From assembly GCA_009694515.1 (NCBI GenBank), contig SHUV01000008.1:1-33667 (forward strand): DNA of 33,667 nt, written 5' to 3'. The notes beneath the pieces are model-generated. The model saw nothing but the letters and a program-made list of their open reading frames with translations, was not told the DNA's origin and did not search any database. Positions 26,922-33,667 of the stretch are shown here, piece by piece. The stretch is from Candidatus Planktophila sp. (lineage in GTDB: Bacteria > Actinomycetota > Actinomycetes > Nanopelagicales > Nanopelagicaceae). The translations under genes and the position numbers were made by a program. Position 1 is the first letter of the stretch, and each line of letters starts with the position of its first letter.

Positions 26922-26936
26922 CACAATAGTGTTGTG
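26922..26936 (+). promoter_or_regulatory. Probable SufR operator overlapping the sufR start
   Basis: CACAA (26922-26926) and TTGTG (26932-26936) form an inverted repeat with a 5-nt centre. The right arm contains the GTG start codon of sufR. CACAAT (26922-26927), 6 nt before the GTG, could serve as a weak -10 for a leaderless transcript. A repressor bound here would block initiation directly, which suits autoregulation by SufR. The core resembles CAAC/GTTG and ACAC/TGTG palindromes reported, to my recollection, for actinobacterial SufR. Confidence 0.5.
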
Positions 26937-27608
26937 AAAATCGATGACCTCAGTACACGTGATGCTGTAGCGCGCTCGGTTCTAGAAAATGGCCCCTCCA
27001 CAGCGGTAATCCTTGGCGCCCGACTCAGACTGACCCCTCCAGGCATTCGACGTCATCTTGAAATTCTCGTCGCCGATGGAATTCTGGAAGCGCGCGATCC
27101 GCATGTGGCTCTTACGCGAGGACGCGGTCGCCCATCCAAAGTATTCGTGATGACAGATGCGGGTCGTGAACAGTTTGAGCATTCCTACGATGACTTAGCT
27201 GTTGCCGCGTTGAAATTCATGTCATCGCTATCCGGAGAACATCAGGTCTATGCCTTTGCCCAATCTCGCGCAGATGATATTGAACGCAAAGCAACGGTGG
27301 CCCTTGCTAAGTCGCCGAATAAATCAGAAGCACTGGCAACTTTCTTGACCGAGCAAGGTTATGCGGCGAGCATTGAAGTCCATGCCAATGGCGAACAACT
27401 TTGTCAGCATCATTGCCCAATCGCACACGTAGCTGCTGAATTCCCGCAACTTTGCGAGACCGAGACCGAGATCTTCTCCAAGATTCTAGGAACACACGTG
27501 CAACGACTGGCAACGATTGCTCATGGTGATGGCGTGTGTACTACTTATATTCCAAAGACTGTCAATAATAAAAAAGTTACAACTACCGCTGGAAAGGCAC
27601 ACAAATGA
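26934..27608 (+). CDS. sufR: SufR-type iron-sulfur-sensing transcriptional repressor
   Basis: SufR represses the suf operon while holding an Fe-S cluster and is released when the cluster is lost. From the GTG at 26934 it has 224 residues. The N-terminal winged helix (about 5-75) includes [20 protein letters not shown] and a [17 protein letters not shown] wing. The C-terminal part has C157, C161, C174 and C202; C161-X12-C174-X27-C202 is the spacing I recall for mycobacterial SufR (Rv1460), with His188 midway. The frame extends to a GTG at 26898, but that would put the operator-like palindrome inside the gene. It overlaps sufB by 4 bp (ATGA) and is divergent from ctaA. Confidence 0.93.
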   Translation: MKIDDLSTRDAVARSVLENGPSTAVILGARLRLTPPGIRRHLEILVADGILEARDPHVALTRGRGRPSKVFVMTDAGREQFEHSYDDLAVAALKFMSSLSGEHQVYAFAQSRADDIERKATVALAKSPNKSEALATFLTEQGYAASIEVHANGEQLCQHHCPIAHVAAEFPQLCETETEIFSKILGTHVQRLATIAHGDGVCTTYIPKTVNNKKVTTTAGKAHK

Positions 27609-29014
27609 CAACAGCACATCCAGAACTCGAAGGCCTCGGAAATTACGAGTACGGCTGGTCAGATAGCAACGATGCCGGATCTAATGCAAAGCGTGGTCTA
27701 AGCGAAGAGGTAGTTCGTGATATCAGCTCTAAGAAATCTGAGCCACAGTGGATGCTAGACCTGCGCCTGAAGGGCCTTGATCTCTTCTATAAGAAGCCAA
27801 TGCCATCATGGGGTTCAGATCTTTCCGGAATTTTCTTCGACACCATTAAGTACTTCGTGCGCTCCACTGAGAAGCAAGCTGCTACTTGGGATGACCTTCC
27901 AGATGATATTAAGAACACCTATGAACGACTTGGTATCCCGGAAGCGGAGAAGCAACGCTTGGTTTCTGGTGTTGCAGCGCAGTATGAGTCTGAAGTTGTC
28001 TATCACTCTATCCGCGAAGATCTTGAGAAGCAGGGCGTCATTTTTCTTGATACCGATAGCGGCTTAAAGCAACACCCAGAGCTCTTTAAAGAGTACTTCG
28101 GAAGTGTCATTCCGGTTGGAGATAACAAGTTCGCAGCTCTTAATACCTCTGTCTGGTCTGGTGGATCATTTATCTATGTTCCAAAGGGTGTCCATGTTGA
28201 TATTCCATTGCAGGCATATTTCCGCATCAACACTGAGAACATGGGTCAATTTGAACGTACCCTCATCATCGCTGATGAAGATTCATACATTCACTATGTT
28301 GAAGGCTGCACCGCTCCTATCTATAAATCAGATTCTCTCCACTCAGCTGTTGTTGAAATCATCGTTAAAAAGGGTGCGCGCGTTCGTTACACAACGATTC
28401 AGAACTGGTCGAATAACGTGTACAACTTGGTAACAAAGCGCGCCACTTGCGCCGAAGGTGCGACGATGGAATGGGTTGATGGAAATATTGGCTCAAAAGT
28501 CACCATGAAGTATCCAGCTGTGTTGTTAATGGGTCCTCACGCAAAGGGTGAGACTCTCTCACTTGCATTTGCCGGTCCTGGTCAACATCAAGATTCTGGT
28601 GCGAAGATGGTGCACGCTGCGCCATATACATCTTCTTCTGTAATCTCTAAATCAGTTGCACGTGGAGGAGGCCGTACCTCTTATCGCGGACTCGTTCAGG
28701 TACAAGAAGGTGCTCATCACTCAGCAAGCACAGTTAAATGTGATGCGCTGCTCGTAGATACCATTTCACGTTCTGACACATATCCGTATGTAGATATTCG
28801 CGAAGATGATGTGTCAATGGGACACGAGGCTACTGTCTCAAAGATTTCAGATGATCAGCTCTTCTATCTCATGTCACGTGGACTCAATGAAGATGAAGCG
28901 ATGGCAATGATTGTTCGTGGATTTATCGAACCAATTGCCCGCGAACTTCCGATGGAGTATGCACTTGAACTTAACCGCCTGATTGAATTGCAGATGGAAG
29001 GTGCTGTCGGGTAA
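27605..29014 (+). CDS. sufB: Fe-S cluster assembly scaffold protein SufB
   Basis: SufB is the scaffold subunit of SufBCD, on which Fe-S clusters are built. The 469-residue protein has the conserved N-terminal EYKYGW-like start (NYEYGWSD), the [16 protein letters not shown] region, the beta-helix core with [26 protein letters not shown], and the C-terminal [24 protein letters not shown] shared with SufD. Mycobacterial SufB is interrupted by an intein; this one is not. It overlaps sufR by 4 bp and sufD by one base (TAATG). Confidence 0.97.
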   Translation: MTTAHPELEGLGNYEYGWSDSNDAGSNAKRGLSEEVVRDISSKKSEPQWMLDLRLKGLDLFYKKPMPSWGSDLSGIFFDTIKYFVRSTEKQAATWDDLPDDIKNTYERLGIPEAEKQRLVSGVAAQYESEVVYHSIREDLEKQGVIFLDTDSGLKQHPELFKEYFGSVIPVGDNKFAALNTSVWSGGSFIYVPKGVHVDIPLQAYFRINTENMGQFERTLIIADEDSYIHYVEGCTAPIYKSDSLHSAVVEIIVKKGARVRYTTIQNWSNNVYNLVTKRATCAEGATMEWVDGNIGSKVTMKYPAVLLMGPHAKGETLSLAFAGPGQHQDSGAKMVHAAPYTSSSVISKSVARGGGRTSYRGLVQVQEGAHHSASTVKCDALLVDTISRSDTYPYVDIREDDVSMGHEATVSKISDDQLFYLMSRGLNEDEAMAMIVRGFIEPIARELPMEYALELNRLIELQMEGAVG

Positions 29015-30105
29015 TGACAACACTGCAATCAAATATCCTGGAAAAGCACACCCCTTCCGGTCGGGAAGAGGCGTGGCGCTTTACCCCCCTGAAACGATTG
29101 GGCGGAATGCACGACGGAACAGCTACACCTGTTCTGCGTAATTCACTCATGGCTAAAGGTGAATTACCTGCGGGAGTCTCTTTAACCCGCACAACAATCA
29201 CGGCAGTGACCGAGACTGATGATGCAATCGTCAATCGAATTCGTGAATTCACAGATCAGGGAACAATTCTTGAAATTGCCTCCAACACTGAAGTGGCGAG
29301 CCCAATTTTTCTTGGCCGCGCAACAGGTGCTTTAGATACCGCAGAGTTTGCTCGAGTACTGATCAAGGTTGGTACACATACCAAGGCAACGGTCATCATT
29401 GAAAATACTGGCGATACTCATCTGGCAGAAGATTTAGAAATTGCGGTGGGACCAGGCTCTAACCTGACTCTCATCTCGCTGCAAGAGTGGGGCGCGCAGA
29501 CAGTCCATGCAGGTCGACATCACGCAATCGTTGATCGCGATGCAACCTTTAAATCAATCGTTGTCACCGTCGGCGGCAACCTTGTTCGTCTGCTTCCGAC
29601 AGTTGATTTCATCGCACCAGGTGCGTCATGTGATCTCTCAGGCGTCTATTTTGCAACTGCAGGTCAATTCTTTGAGCATCGCATGTTTGTAGATCACAAG
29701 GTACCGAATGCGAAATCCCGTGTTAATTACAAGGGAGCACTTGCAGGCGATAAGGCTCATACTGTGTGGATTGGTGATGTCTTCATTCGTGCAGCGGCTG
29801 AAGGCACAGACACCTACGAACTTAATCGCAATCTCCTGTTATCAGATGGCGCACGCGCTGACTCTGTTCCCAATCTTGAGATTGAAACCGGAGAAATTGT
29901 TGGAGCAGGACACGCTTCTACAACTGGACGTTTTGATGATGAGCAGCTCTTCTATCTCATGTCTCGCGGAATCAATATGGAAGATGCTCGCCGTCTTGTT
30001 GTTCGTGGATTTTTCAATGAAATCGTTTCGGAGATCGGAATCGATGAGATTCAAAATCGCATCATGACTCGAATCGATAACGAATTAGCAAAGGCAGGCA
30101 AGTGA
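29014..30105 (+). CDS. sufD: Fe-S cluster assembly protein SufD
   Basis: SufD pairs with SufB and SufC in the scaffold complex and is needed for iron entry in E. coli. The 363-residue protein has an N-terminal helical part with SGREEAWRFTPLKRL, a beta-helix core (RHHAIVDRDATFKSIVVTVG, then YKGALAGDKAHTVWIGDVFI) and the C-terminal [25 protein letters not shown] paralogous to SufB. Length is at the short end of the family. It begins on the last base of the sufB stop, and the ferredoxin gene starts 1 bp after its TGA. Confidence 0.95.
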   Translation: MTTLQSNILEKHTPSGREEAWRFTPLKRLGGMHDGTATPVLRNSLMAKGELPAGVSLTRTTITAVTETDDAIVNRIREFTDQGTILEIASNTEVASPIFLGRATGALDTAEFARVLIKVGTHTKATVIIENTGDTHLAEDLEIAVGPGSNLTLISLQEWGAQTVHAGRHHAIVDRDATFKSIVVTVGGNLVRLLPTVDFIAPGASCDLSGVYFATAGQFFEHRMFVDHKVPNAKSRVNYKGALAGDKAHTVWIGDVFIRAAAEGTDTYELNRNLLLSDGARADSVPNLEIETGEIVGAGHASTTGRFDDEQLFYLMSRGINMEDARRLVVRGFFNEIVSEIGIDEIQNRIMTRIDNELAKAGK

Positions 30106-30106
30106 A

Positions 30107-30403
30107 ATGTCTGATCTTTCACTAGCTACCCTCACGGAGGGAAAACCACTACGGATTGAGAAAAATGGCGAGTCCATCTGCATTGCGCGGGTGGGCTCGG
30201 AAGTTTTTGCAATATCTGACACATGCAGTCATTCCGAAGCCTCGCTGTCTGAAGGCGATATCGAGGGATTCAAAATTGAATGCTGGCTCCATGGCGCAGA
30301 GTTTGATGTTCGTACGGGTGAAGCCCTGACGCCACCAGCCGTAGCACCAGTGAAGTCATACCCAGTAACCATCGACGGAGACTCCGTCACGGTAAAGATG
30401 TAA
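30107..30403 (+). CDS. Rieske-type [2Fe-2S] ferredoxin of the suf operon
   Basis: This 98-residue protein is a stand-alone Rieske domain of the NirD/BphF ferredoxin type. The cluster ligands are C40 and H42 (CSH) and C59 and H62 (CWLH), with the flanking GEALTPPAVAPVKSYPV segment that completes the fold. No signal peptide or membrane anchor is present, so it is cytoplasmic. Actinobacterial suf operons often carry such a gene between sufD and sufC. A role as electron donor in cluster assembly is a reasonable inference but is not shown by sequence. It starts 1 bp after the sufD stop. Confidence 0.92.
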   Translation: MSDLSLATLTEGKPLRIEKNGESICIARVGSEVFAISDTCSHSEASLSEGDIEGFKIECWLHGAEFDVRTGEALTPPAVAPVKSYPVTIDGDSVTVKM

Positions 30404-30414
30404 CGGAGATAGAT

Positions 30415-31167
30415 ATGAGTACTCTAGAAATTCGTGGCCTGAAAGTATCTGTCGAGACTGAACAAGGCGCAATTGAAATTCTTAAAGGTGTAGATCTGAC
30501 CATTAAGTCAGGTGAAACTCACGCAATCATGGGCCCCAACGGTTCAGGCAAATCAACACTTGCTTATTCCATTGCCGGACACCCTAAATACACAATCACT
30601 GGCGGAACTGTGACACTCGATGGCGCAGACGTACTAGAGATGACTGTTGACGAGCGTGCGAAGGCTGGACTCTTCTTAGCGATGCAATATCCGGTTGAAG
30701 TTCCTGGAGTTTCAGTCTCTAACTTCCTGCGTACTGCAGCAACAGCCCTACGTGGTGAAGCCCCAAAGCTTCGCGAATGGGTCGGAGAAGTTAAGGCAGC
30801 GATGGAGACTCTAAAGATGGATCCTTCATTTGCGCAGCGCAACGTTAACGAGGGCTTCTCAGGTGGAGAGAAGAAGCGCCATGAAATCATGCAGCTTGAA
30901 CTACTCAAGCCAAAGTTTGCAATTCTCGACGAGACAGATTCTGGGCTCGATGTTGATGCTCTTCGTGTTGTCTCCGAGGGTGTTGTCCGTGCCAAAGAAG
31001 CAAATAACCATGGCATCTTGCTCATTACGCACTACACAAGAATCTTGAAATACATCAAGCCAGATTTCGTGCATGTCTTTGCAAATGGCCGCATAGTTGA
31101 AGAAGGTGGCCCAGAGCTTGCAGATAAACTCGAGGCAAATGGATATGCCGAGTACGTCAGCGCTTAA
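30415..31167 (+). CDS. sufC: Fe-S cluster assembly ATPase SufC
   Basis: SufC is the ABC-type ATPase of SufBCD; ATP-driven dimerisation opens the SufB-SufD interface. The 250-residue protein has Walker A GPNGSGKS at 40-47, the SufC-specific FLAMQYPVEVPGVSVSNFLR, the signature FSGGEKKRHEIMQLELL, Walker B FAILDETDSGLDVDAL and LITHYTRIL. The DETDSGLD form is diagnostic of SufC as opposed to transporter ATPases. GGAG precedes the ATG by about 6 nt. sufS follows after 1 bp. Confidence 0.97.
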   Translation: MSTLEIRGLKVSVETEQGAIEILKGVDLTIKSGETHAIMGPNGSGKSTLAYSIAGHPKYTITGGTVTLDGADVLEMTVDERAKAGLFLAMQYPVEVPGVSVSNFLRTAATALRGEAPKLREWVGEVKAAMETLKMDPSFAQRNVNEGFSGGEKKRHEIMQLELLKPKFAILDETDSGLDVDALRVVSEGVVRAKEANNHGILLITHYTRILKYIKPDFVHVFANGRIVEEGGPELADKLEANGYAEYVSA

Positions 31168-31168
31168 T

Positions 31169-32413
31169 ATGTCCTTTGACGCATCCGTCATCGCACAGGA
31201 TTTTCCAATTCTCTCCCGGAAAATTCGCGATGGAAAGCGTCTGGTCTACCTCGATTCAGGTGCGACAAGTCAGAAGCCAAATGTGGTTATTGATGCGCAA
31301 AATGATTTTTATCGGCTCCATAATGCGGCAGCCCATCGAGGTGCACATCAACTTGCTGAGGAAGCTACCGATGCCCTTGAAGGCGCCCGTCAGATCGTGG
31401 CTAGCTTTATCAGCGCCCATGTGGACGAGGTAGTTTTCACTAAAAGTGCGACAGAATCTCTCAACCTAGTTGCTTATGCGATGGGCAATGCGCAAAAAGG
31501 TAATAGATTTCATCTAACAAAAGGTGATGGAATTGTCGTCACTGAGATGGAGCATCACGCCAACCTCATCCCGTGGCAACAATTAGCGGCGCGCACTGGT
31601 GCCTCACTGTCGTGGTTTGAAGTAACCCCTGATGGACGCCTTGACCTATCGAGCATCAAATCTGTCATCACCGAGAAAACCAAAGTCGTTGCGCTCACAC
31701 ATCAATCTAATGTGTTGGGCACGATTATTCCGCTGGATGAAATTGTCAAGCGAGCACATGAAGTTGGCGCCGTCGTTGTGCTAGATGCATGCCAATCTGT
31801 TCCGCACATGGCTGTGGATGTGAAAGCACTTGATATCGATTTTCTAGCTTTTTCAGGACATAAAACTGTCGGTCCTACAGGTATCGGAATCTTTTGGGGA
31901 CGCAGAGAGCTTCTGGCAGAACTTCCACCGTTTCTCACTGGTGGTTCCATGATTGAAAACGTCACCATGACTTCCGCTACTTGGGCACCTGCTCCCAAAA
32001 AATTTGAGCCTGGTGTTCCTAGCATGGCGCAAGCCGTGGGTTTAGGAGCGGCACTTACCTATCTCGCTCATATCGGCATGAATCAAATTCACGATCACGA
32101 ACTATCACTGACTGAGTATCTGCTCAATGAGTTCTCAACTATTGATGATTTAAAGGTGATTGGCCCACGAGATTTGCATATGCGTGGCGGCATCGTCTCA
32201 TTCTCACTGGGAGACATTCATCCTCATGATTTAGGACAATTTCTTGATAGCCAGGGGATAGCAGTACGAACTGGTCATCATTGCGCATGGCCATTGACTC
32301 GTAAGTTGGGTGTTCCTGCTACCACTCGAGCGTCCTTTCACTTATATAACACCAAAGATGACCTCGATTCCTTAGTGGCAGGAGTGCGTGGCGCACAGAA
32401 ATATTTTGGATAG
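31169..32413 (+). CDS. sufS: Cysteine desulfurase SufS
   Basis: This pyridoxal-phosphate enzyme takes sulfur from cysteine as a persulfide and hands it to SufU. From the ATG at 31169 it has 414 residues. The PLP Lys is K232 in FSGHKTVGPTGIG, TEMEHHANLIPW and LTHQSNVLGT mark the cofactor site, and the catalytic Cys372 lies in RTGHHCAWPL. The frame is open upstream to 31097 inside sufC; the chosen start, 1 bp after the sufC TAA, gives the normal group II length. The gap to sufU is 2 bp. Confidence 0.96.
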   Translation: MSFDASVIAQDFPILSRKIRDGKRLVYLDSGATSQKPNVVIDAQNDFYRLHNAAAHRGAHQLAEEATDALEGARQIVASFISAHVDEVVFTKSATESLNLVAYAMGNAQKGNRFHLTKGDGIVVTEMEHHANLIPWQQLAARTGASLSWFEVTPDGRLDLSSIKSVITEKTKVVALTHQSNVLGTIIPLDEIVKRAHEVGAVVVLDACQSVPHMAVDVKALDIDFLAFSGHKTVGPTGIGIFWGRRELLAELPPFLTGGSMIENVTMTSATWAPAPKKFEPGVPSMAQAVGLGAALTYLAHIGMNQIHDHELSLTEYLLNEFSTIDDLKVIGPRDLHMRGGIVSFSLGDIHPHDLGQFLDSQGIAVRTGHHCAWPLTRKLGVPATTRASFHLYNTKDDLDSLVAGVRGAQKYFG

Positions 32414-32415
32414 CC

Positions 32416-32859
32416 ATGCAATTAGATAATCTCTACCAGGAAGTGATTCTTGATCACTATAAGAATCCACAGCACAAAAAGTTAAACCCAATTTTTGATG
32501 CTCAAGTCCATCACATTAATCCGAGTTGTGGCGATGAAATCACGCTCAATGTAACTCTCGATGCGGGTCTGGTGAAAGAAGTTTCTTGGGATGGAGTTGG
32601 CTGTTCCATCTCGCAAGCAAGCACATCGATTCTCACTGATTTACTCATTGGAAAGAGTCTTGATCAAACTCAAGTGATCTCTGAAGCATTCATGAACTTG
32701 ATGCAGAGTAAGGGAACTGAGATTGGAGATGCCGAACTCCTTGAGGATGCGGTAGCTCTGGCTGGAGTATCCCAATATCCGGCTCGCATCAAATGTGCGC
32801 TCTTAGGCTGGATGGCATTTAAAGACGCTTCCGTGCAAGCAATTGCGAAGAATTCATAA
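32416..32859 (+). CDS. sufU: SufU-type sulfurtransferase
   Basis: SufU accepts sulfur from SufS by zinc-dependent ligand swapping and passes it to SufBCD. The 147-residue protein has the IscU-like fold with C38 and D40 in NPSCGDEI, C63 in GVGCSISQAS and C127 in IKCALLGW. The longer segment between the second and third cysteine marks SufU rather than IscU, as does the lack of the LPPVK motif. It begins 2 bp after the sufS stop and is followed by sufT after 20 bp. Confidence 0.95.
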   Translation: MQLDNLYQEVILDHYKNPQHKKLNPIFDAQVHHINPSCGDEITLNVTLDAGLVKEVSWDGVGCSISQASTSILTDLLIGKSLDQTQVISEAFMNLMQSKGTEIGDAELLEDAVALAGVSQYPARIKCALLGWMAFKDASVQAIAKNS

Positions 32860-32879
32860 AAAGAAAGTAGGATAGGGAT

Positions 32880-33191
32880 ATGGTTGCAAAGATTGAAGAT
32901 GTGAATGAGGCAATGAAAGATGTTGTCGACCCAGAACTAGGAATCAACGTAGTAGATCTTGGCCTCATCTACGACATCATGGTTGATGAGAACAACATCG
33001 CAGTGCTGAACATGACTCTCACTTCAGCTGCTTGCCCGCTGCAGGATGTCATCGAAGATCAGACTCGAGAGGCGCTTAAACCTTTTACCGATGATGTGAA
33101 AATCAACTGGGTGTGGATGCCGCCATGGGGCCCAGATAAAATTACTGACGACGGCAGAGAACAACTGCGCGCTCTCGGCTTTACTGTTTAG
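32880..33191 (+). CDS. sufT: SufT/MIP18-family (DUF59) Fe-S maturation protein
   Basis: This 103-residue DUF59 protein helps mature Fe-S proteins downstream of SUF assembly. It contains DPELGINVVDLGLIYD (17-32), the NMTLTSAACPLQDVIEDQ segment with conserved Cys52 and a WMPPWGPDKIT tail. AGGATAGGG precedes the ATG. It closes the suf operon, 6 bp before the next gene, with a six-T stretch but no hairpin in between. Confidence 0.94.
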   Translation: MVAKIEDVNEAMKDVVDPELGINVVDLGLIYDIMVDENNIAVLNMTLTSAACPLQDVIEDQTREALKPFTDDVKINWVWMPPWGPDKITDDGREQLRALGFTV

Positions 33192-33197
33192 TTTTTT

Positions 33198-33667
33198 ATG
33201 TCCCAATATGCAGTCTGGGCGACCTTTCGCTCCATGACAGCTGATCCATCGGTGAAGTCGCAGAAGTTAAAGCCTGGAACAATCAAGCGGATTTTTACTT
33301 ATGGAGCGCCGTATAAATCACATATCCTCATCTTTCTCGCAACAGTGGTTATTGAAGCGCTGCTAGTAATTAGCACTCCGCTGCTATTGCGTGAACTAAT
33401 TGATAAAGGTGTAATCCCTAAAGATCCTGCCTTGGTCACCAAACTCGCTCTTTTGGTGGGACTACTAGCGGTTGTGGATGCGCTGTTTAATATCTTCGGG
33501 CGATGGTTTTCTGCGCGTATCGGTGAAGGCTTGATATATGACTTACGCTCCCAGGTTTTTGCACACGTTCAGAGACAGTCGATTGCGTTCTTTACGCGCA
33601 CCCAGACCGGCGCGCTCATTTCCAGAATTAATTCAGATGTCATGGGGGCTCAGCAAGCATTCACTGG
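33198..33667 (+). CDS. ABC exporter, fused permease/ATPase (N-terminal part only)
   Basis: The gene runs off the window end; about 156 codons are visible. A 27-residue basic and polar leader precedes the first membrane segment (about 45-66, HILIFLATVVIEALLVISTPLLL), then LRELIDKGVIP, a second segment, and FSARIGEGLIYDLRSQVFAHVQRQSIAFF followed by TRTQTGALISRINSDV. These are hallmarks of type IV (MsbA/MdlB-like) exporter membrane domains; an ATPase domain is expected downstream. Substrate is unknown. The ATG at 33198, 6 bp after sufT, has no Shine-Dalgarno; an alternative ATG at 33234 also lacks one. Confidence 0.88.
   Translation, partial: MSQYAVWATFRSMTADPSVKSQKLKPGTIKRIFTYGAPYKSHILIFLATVVIEALLVISTPLLLRELIDKGVIPKDPALVTKLALLVGLLAVVDALFNIFGRWFSARIGEGLIYDLRSQVFAHVQRQSIAFFTRTQTGALISRINSDVMGAQQAFT

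Noticed and set aside
26898-26933. Upstream GTG start for sufR
   Set aside because: It adds 12 residues not expected in the family and would place the operator-like palindrome inside the coding region; retained only as an alternative.
30564-31025. 153-codon open frame antisense to sufC
   Set aside because: Entirely inside sufC, no known motif in its Ser/Thr-rich translation; shadow frame.
31097-31168. N-terminal extension of sufS into sufC
   Set aside because: The added 24 residues are sufC sequence in another frame; the ATG at 31169, 1 bp after the sufC stop, gives normal SufS length.
33192-33197. Six-T run after sufT as a terminator
   Set aside because: No hairpin precedes it, and the next gene begins immediately after, so it is not a supported intrinsic terminator.

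Overview
The window is 33.7 kb of densely packed chromosomal core genome from an actinobacterium. The evidence is RbpA, WhiA, the rapZ-yvcK-whiA trio, a sufR-led SUF operon, gap-pgk-tpiA-secG and a polA-rpsA-coaE-uvrB-uvrA order. Base composition is moderate (by eye just under 50% G+C, not computed), gaps between genes are a few bases or overlaps, and the longest gap is about 144 nt. A low-GC, streamlined actinobacterium such as a freshwater planktonic (Nanopelagicales/acI-like) lineage fits best, but that placement is inference. I saw no tRNA, rRNA, CRISPR, IS element, phage gene or broken gene.

Layout. (1) 1-3692, + strand: the last codons of a probable branched-chain amino-acid binding protein, a long RNA hairpin, then livH-livM-livG-livF joined by overlapping stop/start codons. 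(2) 3700-4107, - strand: a MenI/YdiI-like hotdog thioesterase, divergent from polA over 30 bp. (3) 4138-8205, +: polA and rpsA, closed by a strong two-part terminator. (4) 8305-18584, +: coaE, uvrB, uvrA, uvrC, rapZ, yvcK, whiA, almost all overlapping, so the whole UvrABC excision-repair set sits in one transcription unit with the cell-wall/sporulation-type regulators. (5) 18729-22347, +: gapA-pgk-tpiA (lower glycolysis), then secG and rbpA. (6) 22377-26851, -: an operon read ctaA-tkt-pgi (heme A synthase, transketolase, glucose-6-phosphate isomerase). (7) 26934-33191, +: sufR-sufB-sufD-Rieske ferredoxin-sufC-sufS-sufU-sufT, the complete SUF iron-sulfur assembly system. (8) 33198-end, +: start of an ABC exporter of the fused permease/ATPase type.

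The genes are ordinary. No previously undescribed multi-gene system is evident. What repays a second look is mostly regulatory and architectural: several start codons lie 6-7 nt after a TANNNT-like -10 box, suggesting leaderless transcripts; an 18-bp hairpin full of G-U pairs between livK and livH; a two-way terminator inside the thioesterase reading frame; a nested hairpin before gapA; a probable SufR operator covering the sufR start codon; a 13-bp tandem repeat spanning two convergent stop codons; a contiguous uvrB-uvrA-uvrC cassette; and a reduced tkt locus lacking ctaB, tal, zwf, opcA and pgl.
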